Positions 47,060 through 57,830 of a stretch of DNA of 64,000 nt are shown here, in pieces (within the stretch, counting starts at the first letter, position 1; each line of letters opens with the position of its first letter). The DNA is from Callaeas wilsoni (lineage: Eukaryota; Chordata; Aves; Passeriformes; Callaeidae). The position numbers and the translations under genes were made by a program. Where the stretch lies: NCBI GenBank assembly GCA_013398955.1, contig VWPU01012735.1, forward strand, positions 1 through 64,000, given 5' to 3'. The notes under the pieces were generated by a model. That model saw only the letters and a list, made by a program, of their open reading frames with translations. It had not been told where the DNA came from and ran no database searches.

Positions 47060-49904
47060 AAAATGGAAGCGTGTGCAGACTCAACCATGAGTACAAGATG
47101 ATAGACAGGATGGACTAAATCTATAGGTAGCTCTAAAAGCTAGGGGGTGTTTCTCCTTCTTTTAAATCACAGTCAACACTAATAAAGCCAGAGAGCTACA
47201 CAAGCCTAAAACTGATGTGATGAAAGAAGGATCAGTCCTCAGGAATGCAATTTACATTTTAATTTCATGGTAGAAGGTGACATAGGACAAAGTGATAAAA
47301 TTCCTGAAGAAAAGAGCAGTCTAGTGACACCATTTTGGATGTCCTGCACTTTAGATAACAGACATGTAAATGGAGAGATGAAAAAAGAAAGTGTAATAGC
47401 TAAGAACATGAGTGATGAAAGCTTCAATAAAAAATTCAGCTGAGGAATCTGGTACCTAGTCACAAGTTAGAAGCTTATAATGAGTACAATTTCCTTGTCT
47501 AAGTGTTGCTTTCAGTTCAATGCTACTTTTCTTTCTTCTTGTACATACTGCACAACTTTGCACAACAGATAAGCATTGCCTTCTGCTGGTGGCCATGGCT
47601 ACAGTTCCAATACAGCTCATGCCTTTAGTAGGAGATTTGTGCCTTTGCCTCCTCCCTCTCCACTGCCCCCTCATGCTCCAAGGATCTTCTCACACCTCAA
47701 GCCAATCTGTAGAGCCTCTGTGGGAACTCCTGTGGCAGAGGTAACTTCCATGCTCACCCTGTGATCTGCTGTCCTCTGCCAGGACCAATGGAGAAAGGAA
47801 AAGCTGTAGCTCTCATATGCATTTGCATATTACAGACCTGAGGTCCTGTCAGAAGACATGCTCAATTCAGCTCCAAACTAATTCAGTGGCTCATTCTATT
47901 TTGTCAGAGAAAGCTTACCAAATATTCAATCCTCCCTCTCATACTGAGAGTTTCCTATAGTTACATCTCAAATGATCTTCCAACTGAGTGTACATAAATA
48001 GCTTTCTCTGAGCCTGGAACAATTTTGATCTCTATGTACCCCCATATGACACAGCCTTAACTGCTGTCAGACTGGTAGCTTACTTGTTACACTCTTCTGT
48101 ATTCTGCTCCAACCTATTTTTCTTGAGAGGCTGAATGGCATACACCACACCCTGCAGCCTGACATTGCAGAAGTTCCAGTATGAGAGATCATGTGACATC
48201 ACAGCCGGGTTTTTACCGTGAGCACTCAGCTGAGTGAATTAGACCTTTCCTCTTATCCTGCCATCACTGGTACTAGTTTTCCAGTTCAATTAACTCGTTC
48301 CTGCAATTGCTTCTCACTATAAATGTTTTTTACTTTTCAAGGGTGGTGACCAAAGAAGTTCCAGAGCTCTGCTAAGATGGTTCTGTGAGATCTTCACAGC
48401 TTCCATTATTGGCCACCAGCAGCAACATGCTGCTGCGATGTATTTTGAAGGAGACTTTGTGGATGCTGGCAGTCATCATTCCGTGAAGAAAGATGTGAGG
48501 TTCTTACTGAAGTTCAGAACACCAAACTGTGGGAGCCACCACATAAACGCAGCCCACTTGCAACCCGTGACACAATAATCTAATGAATCATAGGATGTTT
48601 CAGTGGGTGTTTTTTAATGAAGTACATGAAATACAGAAACAGATGGAAACCATTGTGAGAGAGCCCAACAAAAAGGTCAAGCAAACAGTGAGAGAATTAC
48701 TAAAATATTGGCCCTGGGAAAAAAGAGAAATAGTGTGAGCACTTCTTAGGCAGGATACTCCCAGGAAAGGGTGTTAGAAATTGCACTTCAAAAATTTGCT
48801 GTCTATTGTTTAACTTAAATTATGTTCCAGCGTCAAGGTGGTCATGTATGTTATGCCCCTGAAGAACTAGAATAGCAATGAAACATGTTGAAGCCTAACT
48901 CTTCTCAGCCCCTAGAGTATTCACTCTTCTGTGGATAAAAGTACCACAGAAATCACCTTTGCTTTTGAAAGCAGGACTTAAATATCTATTTTGGCAGAAT
49001 CCCTTCAAAATATCCCCATGTTTAAAGAGGGGCAAGTTGAATGGTTTTCTGAGGGACCTGTCTTCAGAGTGAAAATCTTTCAGCAGGAAAGAAGAGCTAC
49101 CACAAATCTGACTTTTCCCAAGATATTTTGGATTTTGTCACTCTTTTAAAACAAAAAAATATTATCCGTGCTCTTCAGCTACCAGAAATTAAGTTTTGTA
49201 AGACGAAACTCTTTTCCTTAAGAAGTTGAAAAGGGTGAGACAAACCACATTTACTTCTGACTGTAACCATTCCATTTGAAAGACAAAAGAAAAAACGGAG
49301 TTTGGCGCACCTATTCATATAATTTAAAATACTGCCAGGAATAGGCTGGCTGTTTCCCACTAGCACAGTTTTCCATTCACTTTACCTATCTCTGTATTTA
49401 ATAGAAAATGTATTTGAATGATAAACTCTATAAACAAGCCAAGTTCTTTTCTCTCCTAAGACACAGTAAATCAGGAATTAGTTCATTCAATTTATTACAT
49501 ATTCCAGATTTGAACCAGTGAGAATTTGAGCAGAATTGGGCTGCATGTCTCAGGTGTGATTTTATTTATGATTGGTAACATGGTAATAATGAAAAAAGCC
49601 CAGTGAAGAATTTCTAGATATAATTGTGCTGCCCTGACAGAAAGGGACAAAATAACCTATTTTTTCCTCACATTTGGCAGTGATAGAATTTGTGGGGATG
49701 ACAAAATGTGTGCTTGATGGGAGCAGGATATGCTGAGAAAGATTAGCACAGTGCCAGCTGGAGCAAGGCAGAGGATACCAGTGACATAGAGGGGCTGAGA
49801 GGTATCTGCAAGGAACTAGAGGTCGAGGCTCTCCCTCTGCATCATTTGCTTCTCTAGCAAGAGAGATACTCTTGAAGCAGAAACCCACTGCATTCACTCC
49901 ATTT

Positions 49905-50085
49905 CTGCAGTTTGTTGAGGTCCGTATAAATGACAGCCTGATCCTCTGGCATATCAGCTACTCCTCACAGGCCATCTGCAAACCCACTGAAGTGCTCTCT
50001 AGTCCATCATCAAGATAACTGATGAAGTTGTTAAACTGTCTTGGACCCAGTATTGGCCTCTTGGATAAACTGCTAGTTCGTGGCC
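49905..50085 (-). mobile_element. CR1 reverse-transcriptase fragment
   Basis: The reversed CR1 palm-domain region is recognisable: CTGCAGTTTGTTGAGGTCC (49905-49923), GACAGCCTGATCCTCTGGC, ATATCAGCTACTCCTC, CCATCTGCAAACCCACTGA, CATCATCAAGATAACTGATG and TTGGACCCAGTATTGGCCTC. On the minus strand this gives LGPRQFNNFISYLDDG where a CR1 has LGPVLFNIFINDLDDG. The catalytic Asp-Asp box is destroyed by small deletions. Neither the 3' end nor the 5' part of the element adjoins it, so it is an isolated internal piece. Confidence 0.82.
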
Positions 50086-51965
50086 ATTGGTGGGGTACAC
50101 TACTATTTACCTGTTTCTGAGAGAGCCTCCCAATCCCAGCAACATGAAAGAAAATAAAGTAATATGGAGAGAGTATGCACACGCACCTCCTTTCCCACCT
50201 ACCCCCTGTTCTCAGCAACAACAGGAGGGAAGGGAAGTGACAACCATGCAAACAGAAGAGCCAAAGCTGCCAGAGCTGGTGTCAGCTCTAAATGAAGCTT
50301 GATGTACTATTAGGCAATTATTCCTATTGGTTTTGCTAATGTTTTGCCCCAGTGTCACATTATGCAGTGACGTCAGTAAGGAGTATCTAGCACACTAAAC
50401 CACGATTGCACTCTGCAACATGCAACTTCATTACATAATCTCTGAGTAATAACTATGTTCTCTGCAGCTGTTCTCACACTATTCAAAAATATAACCCCTT
50501 GCCTGCTGTTGAATGTACTCATATTCCCATGTCAAGCCAAGATGACACACACCAAACACCACAATGACGCATGGAAAGGTCTGGTACAGTGCTTCCTGTC
50601 TTTATGGCCGTAACAGAAGATTACCAAATGGATTATGTCCATTCCGCTCCAAAACACTGACCTCCAGTGGCCAAACCAGATGTGAAATACAGCCTCTGCT
50701 TTAGGACAGATGCGTAATCCATACGGGTGTTTCTCTTTCTAGTACTCCAAGTTGTGTGCCGCAAATATTTTCATAAATGGATTGAGGACAGGGCAAATTT
50801 TTTCACGGAAATCTTGCCTTACACCCCAGGGCTGCCTCAAAGCTCAGTCCCGGCTGGAGCACATCCTATAAAATGGCATGGGGGTTTGTTTTGTTTACAC
50901 AGTGAATGCTCATAGCCAACAGCTGGACAAAACTGTTCACGGATCTTGCAGAACAGGCTGCAGCTAAACGGGATAGATTTTCAAAGGCATTAATGGTCTG
51001 AATTCACACTAGCATTTCTTTTTCTGCCCTGAAGGCACTTGTCCATGGGTTTGAACTGCTTTGCCTCTAGAGCCTTTGATGTTTACCAGAAAAATACCAC
51101 TGGGACAGTCCCGATTTTCAGTGATCTGTCCTACTGGCCCAGTAAAAAACTAGGAACCCCTTAGAACAGCAAGATTCCAGAAGCAGCTATGATGTTTTTC
51201 TCTGGGTGCATGAGAACATTTTAGAAATAATTCTTACAGCTAGGAGTAGGAATTGAACAAAACCCCAGATGCACGCCTGTGTGTTTAAACAAACCCAGCT
51301 TTGGTTCACTGTATGCTTCCATAATAATTCCACATCAATGCTGTGATGTGACAGCTAGCCAGGCCAGCACAGGAAAAATCTAGTGGACTTCTCCCATCAC
51401 TTCATGAGCCAACAAGAGAACTCACACTCAACCTTTCAAAAGACATGTAATGATTAAAGTTCCCTTTGCATTCCTGCATTCCTAGTGCTTTCAGGGCTCA
51501 AGTTGGGACAGCTTGCAGTGACTTGATGTGTGTTTCCTACAGGCATGTGGCAAACCCAGGACCAGAGTTCTAGTCTAGAAAGTAATTGTGCAATTTAAAT
51601 GTCTAACCCTAACCTCCTTTAGGCATCTGTATTTAACTGAAAAACAATGAACTTTAAGATTTTATGTGATTTTGAACTTTCAAAAATGCAGTCTAGATAC
51701 ATTAAAGATTATAAAAAGTGTTAGCCTTTTCTGGATTTTAATCACAAGTAGTCAACAGGAGGAGAAATGGCAAAAACTCCAGGAGGCTACATTACTGTTT
51801 AACTCATTTTAGATATTTTCATTTAAATGTCATAGGTTAGATGGGAAGCTATGATTCTCAAAAAAATAAAGAATATGGTTTTACTTCACCCTAAATTTAA
51901 AGATTCTGTTCTTCACTTTGAAGAACAGTTCCAAGATACAAAAGTCTCCATTTATTCTGGGGTAC
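50086..51965. other. no gene seen
   Basis: Ordinary sequence with no recognised element up to the target-site duplication of the following LTR. The longest frame is about 71 codons. The last five bases (51961-51965, GGTAC) are the left copy of the LTR's target duplication. Confidence 0.5.
51961..51965. repeat. target-site duplication, left copy (GGTAC)
   Basis: GGTAC directly precedes the TG of the LTR and is repeated exactly at 52615-52619, directly after its CA. The next bases outwards do not match, so the duplication is exactly 5 bp. Confidence 0.9.
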
Positions 51966-52113
51966 TGTGCCAGTTTGGACACAAATCCAGGAGGAAACAA
52001 CCCGAGAGGGGTGTCTCACTCTCTCTCTCCTGCCTGCCAGGCAAGCAGGCCCCGGCAGCACCTCCCCCACAGGTTGGGGAAAATAATTTCTCGAGTGAAA
52101 GTGAAAAAAACTA

Positions 52114-52119
52114 TTTATT
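52114..52119 (-). terminator. AATAAA polyadenylation signal of the solo LTR
   Basis: AATAAA on the minus strand, within TTAAATAAATAG. It would end an LTR-initiated or read-through minus-strand transcript. Confidence 0.65.
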
Positions 52120-52543
52120 TAACAAACACAGTCCCCCCCTGTCATGGGGCAAAAAAAGATACTGAAACCCCCTCCCCTGTCCCCTAAAAGAGGACCATGG
52201 ATTTTAGAGTTCTTTCTGTAGGTAAAACCTGCAGTCCTGAGCTGGGCCGGGCCGGCCAGGCAGGGTCCGACGATCCCCCTCGGAGGGTCCCGCCGAGCAG
52301 GTCCGGAGATGGTAGGTGGTCTTGGACGAGGAAGCAAACCAAAAACAGTCCAAAAAAGGAAAAGAAGCTGCTGAGGCAGATCACAGTCCCTTCTCCGCCG
52401 AAAGCCGAAGAAGACTCAGAGCAAAGAATCTTCTAATCAACAAATATTGTCAGATCAGGAGACAAAAGAATGCAAACATTCTAGTTAGAAGGTCAAGCGA
52501 GCCGCTTTGAAGAGTTCTCTCAGCTTCTCTGTCTCCCCTTCGC

Positions 52544-52552
52544 AATTTAAAG
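52544..52552 (-). promoter_or_regulatory. TATA-like element of the solo LTR
   Basis: On the minus strand CCTTTAAATTG occurs about 60-70 bases inside the U3 end. It is the only TATA-like string in the left-pointing U3 part. The distance to AATAAA (about 430 bases) is long for an R region, so the assignment is tentative. Confidence 0.35.
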
Positions 52553-52614
52553 GTCCACTAGAAATCAAGCAGGCGATGGGGAATACAGTATTGTCACAGA
52601 ATCACCCCAAGACA

Positions 52615-52619
52615 GGTAC
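52615..52619. repeat. target-site duplication, right copy (GGTAC)
   Basis: Exact copy of 51961-51965, immediately after the LTR's terminal CA. Confidence 0.9.
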
Positions 52620-52964
52620 ATGTGCACAGAGCAGCTGCATACAGTGCACAGGCACCTGAGCTAACCAGCCCTCTGCAAAGAGGGGCACTTCTGTCAGAAG
52701 CTGTACAGCAGCACTGGTACTCAGCGTCCCCGAAGGAACCAACTTTGTTTCCAGTTCATGGCAGGCTCAGCAACCATGCTGTCTTGAGATGTACTCCACG
52801 ACAAAGTCTAGGTGTGCTGTAAGACCCATTCCTTGCAAGACTATGTTTGTACACACCAGAAGCCAGAATATGCAGCCAGATGGGTAAAAGCGTAGTTGAA
52901 ACACTCTCATCCACACATGCAAACCCCAGGCATGAGAGACTAAGTATATCCTCACTGATAGGGA
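52620..52964. other. unassigned DNA between LTR and microsatellite
   Basis: No feature recognised. The overlapping frames of 60-88 codons are short and share the sequence in several phases. Confidence 0.5.
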
Positions 52965-52988
52965 GTGTGTGTGTGTGTGTGTGTATGT

Positions 52989-53019
<31 letters not shown>
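52965..53019. repeat. GT microsatellite
   Basis: About 27 dinucleotide units, pure except for two GTAT interruptions near 52983-52994. It is likely polymorphic. Confidence 0.97.
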
Positions 53020-53022
<3 letters not shown>

Positions 53023-55738
53023 TTACAGACAAGGATCCCACCCTGACAACTGCTACTTCTCCTCCTAAAACCTTTGCATGATGGTGGCAGGGATGCTGCT
53101 GCATTTGTAGTTGCAAAGGACAGGTATGGCTGCAGTACTGCAGGAGGCTGCCTTGAAAATCTTATTCTGGATTAAGGAATAACTGGTTACTTCAGAATAG
53201 AAATATCAGTTTTTGAAAAGGAATGTGTGCAGAGGCACATGCATCTTAAGCATCTTGCTCTCTCTCCTTCTGTATGGATACATAGATGAGATAGTCACTA
53301 AATTTAGTAGTTGCTATAGTAGAAAGTGTATTATTGTTTTAAAATCAGGAAGTAACACATTCTCTCCTTTTTTCAGTATTTACTTTTATGCATTCTAATG
53401 TACATTCAAAAACCGGGTTTCAGACATGAGCACTGTCAATGATTACAGGGTTTTTTCCCTTTTTCCTAGAATTGTCTTTCATGTAATGCCTTCCAGACTA
53501 ACTCAGCTTTTCATAAATGGTGTAGTGAAACTGTAATAGCATTGCTGCAGGTTTTTTGAGAGTAAAGCCATATTAACTCTGATTGGCTGTTGGCTTGACA
53601 AAATTTGCCAGCAGTATGATGCAAGGTTACTCTTTTACTTTCTTTTTTTTTTCTTTTTTCCCCCCAGCACCATCCAAATTTATTTCTCTTTTCCAGAGTA
53701 TTGTATCATTTGCCAACGTTTTTTCCAGTGCACTTAGCATAATATATCCCTTAAGCAGAGAAACAGCTGTATTTTGACATTTGGCAAAGACAAAGCACAG
53801 AGGATAATGACTCAAAATCAATGTAAGACAATCGAGTTGTCTTCTGAAAGGTGCACAAAGAATGTATACTTATGACTGCAGGCCAAGCTTTTCAGATCTG
53901 GAGGCCTAAAATTAAGCACTGAATGCTTGGTGGTCTTGGTCTGCATCATCATATAGAACATTCTAAAAGTAAGGCCACATTCATGAGGAAGAACTAGAAA
54001 AGAGGCATTCAGCTTTACTGTTTACTCTGGGCCTTGTGTTTTTTAATAATTCAGTCGAAAGTAAATGGTCTCCTTAGAGGAGGGAATGGATTGCTAGCTG
54101 AAGGGTTATTCTTCAAATGTCATATGTAATCTCACAAGAAAACAAACTCTTTGGCATTCTTACGGTTCCTTAACACATTCCAAGTGCCATCATAGCCAAC
54201 AGTAAGGAAAGGTAGAAAGAATCTCAAATAGGTTCTGGAAACAAAACCAGAGGGACAACAGTAAAGCACAGAATTCCAATATAATTAAAGGCTAGGAAGT
54301 CTTTTGTTGGTAGATGAGTACTTGAATTAATGAGTTCATAAATAGAGCTGGCCAGGGAGATGAATTTCCATTCTGTGATAATTTCCAAATTACCAGAATA
54401 CTTTTCATCCTGCTTCGGGAGGAAAAGCCAAACACTGGAAATTTTTCACAGAACTGAAGTCCAGCCATATTTAGTTTCAGAAACTCTTAAACATAAGGTG
54501 TTTCCAAAATGAAATTTGTTTCCTAAGATTGCTGGCAGCCACCAACTCGATTGAACACAATTATGGTTAATAGTAACAGTAACAGCTGTGCATTTCTGAA
54601 TGCTAGTCTAAAATGTGTTAGTGTAGGGCTTCTGCATAACCACCATGATATTAGGGTGCTAATTGCAGTCTGCACTGGCCAGAGTTCCTCCAACACCAGC
54701 TCCAGAGCAGCTCCAACTGAGCTGTGGAACTTAAAGAGCCTGCAACCTTCAACCTGAGGTCATTCATGCAGTAGAAATGGTTCAGAGACATGACACTTGG
54801 AAACTCACCACAACTTCCTATCCCAAGACATGGAGATCCCTGCATCCAGGACGGACAGTTTCTCCAGCTAATTGGAAGCCTTGGAGATCTCCAGTCCTCA
54901 ATTCATCCTTTAGATGCCTCCCAAGGAAATGCAGGAAAGGGACTGACTAGGAAAGCTGGCAAGTTTCTACCCGAAGCCTGCCCAGCATTTAAAGTTAGTT
55001 CTGTTGTCCTGTCGTCCACCAGTGTGTAAAAAAGGTCTGTCCAGTGCTTCCCCACACTCTGCCACCCTCCCTACGTAGGAAGCACCGTACTAGGGCTGCG
55101 TGCAGTTCATTTGCTCTGGCAGCCTGCTCTGGCTGCATTGGAAAGGATACTTCCTCTAGCACCCGCCTGTGCAACCCTGCTCCACAGAAATAAAACCTTA
55201 CATGACCCAAACGCTTTGAAGTCTACAACATGAAACCAGAAACGTCATACATCTTACTTTACAAAATAAGCAGCAGCAAATTCTATTCTTACCAAAGAGC
55301 CTATTCTGTTTCCTTTATTTTAAACTTACCCTACCAATGGGTCAGCTGACATCTACACCATTAGACTCTTCAGCCTCTGCCAAGATGATAGTCTCACTGC
55401 TGCCTGTAAAATCTCATAAAGAAATAAAAACCAATACCACTCAATTGCTTATGGATCATTTATCACTCAGTTGATATCTGTGGCTCAATCTATTCCAGCC
55501 TGCTTGCTTTTTCTCACTCTGTGAAAAAGACAGACTCACTGCTGAATCTAAAATCTGATCAGCTGGTCATTTCAGACAAGCTCAGTTTCCATGAAACACA
55601 AAGGAGATAACGTGTCAGTTCCATCACAATCTGTGAGGATAAGATGAAGGTTTCCTAGGCAGATTCACACCACATGATTAAAAGGGCTTTCCATATTAGA
55701 AGCCTTGAGTTACCCAAGAACACCTCTTTCTGTTGCTT
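53020..55738. other. no gene seen; one strong acceptor-like site
   Basis: Nothing recognised as coding or repetitive. A long pyrimidine tract ending in CAG lies at 53638-53667 and is listed separately. Frames of up to 79 codons occur at 54551-55029 without recognisable domains. Confidence 0.5.
53638..53667 (+). other. polypyrimidine tract with terminal CAG (splice-acceptor-like)
   Basis: A pyrimidine run of about 27 bases (T-rich, then CCCCCC) ends in CAG at 53665-53667. It meets the sequence requirements of a strong 3' splice site. The DNA after it has no long open frame and no recognised exon, so this may be an unused acceptor, a non-coding exon boundary or a simple pyrimidine tract. Confidence 0.35.
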
Positions 55739-56500
55739 TGTGATGGGTTGACCCTGTCTGGCTGCCAGGTGCCCACCAAAGCTGCTCTATCACTCCCCTC
55801 AGCTAGACAGGGGAGAGAAAACAAAACAAAAATCTCACAGGTTGAGATAAGGACAGGGAGAGATCACTCACCAATTGCAGTCTTGGGCAAAGCAGACACC
55901 ACTCGGGGAAATTCTTTAATCAGTTACCAATCAACTCGGAGTAGGATAATGAAAAAAACCCCAAATCTTAAAAACACCTTCCCTCCCCTCCTACTTTCTG
56001 GGCCTAATTTTTGTCATGGTTTAACCCCAGTTGCTAAATAAACACCACAGCCACTCTCTCACTCCCTCTTGGGGAATGGGGGAGAGAACTGGAAGAGTAA
56101 AAGTGAGAAAACTTGAGGTTTGAAATAAAGACAATTTAATGGGAAATTAAGAGCTATGCACACAAGCAAAACAAAACAAGGGATTCATTAATCATTTCCC
56201 ATGGACAGGCAGGTGTTCAGACCTCTCCAGGAAAGCAGAGCTCCATCACACATAATGGTTATTTGGAAAGACAAACGGCATCATCCCCAATGTGCTCCAT
56301 CATGCACCTCCATGGGCTGCAGGGGCACAGCTGCCTCACCATGGTGCTCACCACAGGCTGCAGAGGAATCTCATCTCTGGTGCCTGGAGCATGTCTTCCT
56401 TCACCTTCCTTACTGACCTGAGAATCTGCAGAGTTGTTTCTCACGGAAGCCACCCCTCTAGCCCCCCACTACTGAAACCTTGCCATGCAAAATCAGTACA
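55739..56500 (-). mobile_element. solo LTR of an avian ERV family, disrupted by a second LTR
   Basis: The left end TGTGATGGGTTGACCC and right end AAATCAGTACA give TG...CA termini. Left-part landmarks are CAGGTGCCCACCAAAGCTGC, CAGCTAGACAGGGGAGAGAA, GAGATAAGGACAGGGAGAGA and CAGTTACCAATCAACTC. Right-part landmarks are CACCTCCATGGGCTGCAGG, TGCCTCACCATGGTG, CAGAGTTGTTTCTCACGGAA and AACCTTGCCATGCAAA. In this family these parts are normally joined by several hundred bases of Cys/Trp-box-like repeated TGGAGCAG-type sequence, which are absent here and replaced by part of another LTR. No clean target-site duplication was found. The same family occurs as an older plus-strand remnant at 6965-7202. Confidence 0.9.
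56012..56294 (-). mobile_element. R/U5 part of a second LTR, nested in the first
   Basis: It begins TGTCATGGTTTAACCCCAG, the reversed terminus of a very common avian LTR family. Then come GGGAATGGGGGAGAGAACTG, GTGAGAAAACTTGAGG, GACAATTTAATGGGAAATT (ATTAAA signal on the minus strand at 56136-56141), CATGGACAGGCAGGTGTTCA, TCCAGGAAAGCAGAGCTCCA and GGAAAGACAAACGGCATCA. The sequence then switches to the outer LTR near 56291-56296, so the U3 with its promoter is missing. One deletion that removed the inner U3 together with the middle of the outer LTR explains the arrangement. Confidence 0.88.
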
Positions 56501-57465
56501 TGACTTCCTATTTTTCCAAGAGGCACATAGCCTCTCTACCAAAGTGCTGCTTTCCTGGCTCCCTCAAAACGTCTGCATCTTCTTTCAGGCAGAAATTCCA
56601 TTCCCTTCATGTTTCTTGTACTGGTCTCAGTAAGTTGTGCTTAACTTTTGGCAAAGTTGTTTCTTACTGTCTCTTCTATCCAGACCACAAACAGTTTGAA
56701 TTCTCCTCCTAGAGACTCCTCCAACATCACAAAGTTACAGAAAGAGGGCAGAAAGCTCCCTCTCCAGCTATCTTTAAGAATTAATTAAGTGGACAACTTT
56801 GACCATGGACCACCCTGGCAAGGCTTTTTTGCCAGAAGAACCACACAGTCAGTTAGGCATGACTTAGAAGCTTAGGACAAAAGACTGGGAGGACCATCAA
56901 ATCCAGTTTCCTTTTACTTAAGGAAACAATTTACTATAATTCCAGTCCTGCAATTATCATATAATTCAATTTCTTCTCAGCCTTTATTTTGGTAGGCTAA
57001 ACAAATGACACTGTCTTTGAGTTTTTCTACATCTGAGTCACAGTGTCAGCCTGGGCAGCCACGAGCCAGGTCTGACCCAGGAGCCCTGTCAAAGCCTTCA
57101 CATGCACTATGCCATTGTTAATATGCCCTGCTGAGAGGCTGGGCGGGTTGTTTTGGGCAAAACTCTGGGCTAATGCCGCTCTACGGCTCTGATGAATGTT
57201 CCTTGGGAGATTTTTAATGAGACTACTCCTTGAGATGATGCCCTGCCAGGAGCTTCAGATCTGCTAAACACATATCCAGTGATGGGCAGGAGAGGAGCCG
57301 GCATATCCCAGTGAGATGGGAGATGGCTCCTGCCTCCACTGAAAAACCATGCAATGCCTGTCGTGCATGTGCCGGGCTCTTCTTGGGAAAGGCAGTCTCA
57401 CAAGACTTGGATGCAAGCCAGATTGGTTCTCCTGAAAGTGTGTGGCCCTCAAGCATGGAGAACAA
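56501..57465. other. unassigned; possible ancient CR1 tail and a less AT-rich patch
   Basis: About 56870-57000 (GGGAGGACCATCAAATCCAG and a purine-rich AAGGAAAC) faintly resembles the reversed 3' end of ancient CR1/L3 elements. About 57010-57460 is clearly less AT-rich than its neighbours, contains a 98-codon minus frame (57223-57519) and matches nothing I recognise. Confidence 0.4.
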
Positions 57466-57830
57466 CAGTTCTGGGTCATCAACAGGTACTCTTAAAACAA
57501 TGTTATCTTTCTCAGTCAATGATTTCTACTGAAAATATTGAGTAAGATTGGCCCAACATAGACCCTTTAGACTGCCTCCAGCAACTTCCTCTTAGCCTCA
57601 GAGTTTCCTTTTAAACAAAACACATGAAGTTTTCCTTTTAGCCAGCTTCTTACTCACCTTGCAATTTTCCTTCTAATTCCCATTTATTTCAGTTTAACTA
57701 GTAATTTCCTATGTGGCAGCATATCAAACACTTTACTGAAATCCAGATAGTTCTACTGTATTTCTCTAGCCTAAAAATCCATTTTTATTAAAGAAAAATA
57801 TTGGGCTAAATTTCAAGATCAGTCTCTGGT
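57466..57830 (-). mobile_element. ancient CR1/L3-like LINE remnant
   Basis: Reversed reverse-transcriptase landmarks are visible but heavily decayed: GGTCATCAACAGGTACTC (gtcatctgcaaa-type), TCAATGATTTCTACTGAAAA and GATTGGCCCAACATAGACCC near 57548-57567. Further right are GCATATCAAACACTTTACTG and AAATCCAGATAGTTCTACTG near 57719-57760, then a GAAAAATATTGGGC block. The spacing and order follow CR1-clade elements of amniote-wide age. There is no readable frame over more than a few codons. Confidence 0.6.

Larger units (their letters stand above)
42788..49904. other. long stretch without recognised genes or repeats
   Basis: No exon or transposon is supported. The largest frame is 116 codons (44034-44384, minus). 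A 93-codon frame at 45934-46215 (plus) is hydrophilic and starts with Met but shows no domain and no convincing splice sites. A purine-rich patch lies at about 44855-44920, and an A-run followed by GA repeats at 45402-45432. Confidence 0.55.
51966..52614 (-). mobile_element. solo LTR, 649 bp, avian endogenous retrovirus family
   Basis: The element begins TGTGCCAGTTTGG and ends CCAAGACA, giving the required TG...CA termini with a TGT/ACA inverted repeat, and is flanked by exact 5-bp duplications. On the minus strand a TATA-like TTTAAA lies in 52544-52552. AATAAA lies at 52114-52119, close to a T/C-rich stretch and a run of G. The 52230-52310 part is strongly GC-rich. No internal retroviral sequence is attached, so the provirus collapsed by recombination between its two LTRs. 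A 5-bp duplication is characteristic of ERVL-like or some other vertebrate ERV groups. The group is therefore inferred, while the LTR itself is directly visible. Confidence 0.93.

Noticed and set aside
55734..56505. Target-site duplication of the composite LTR (TGCTT versus TGACTT)
   Set aside because: The match is imperfect and could not be distinguished from chance.
57223..57519. 98-codon minus frame as a possible gene
   Set aside because: Its start lies in a decayed CR1/L3 remnant and its product matches no family I know. It is kept only as part of the unexplained stretch.
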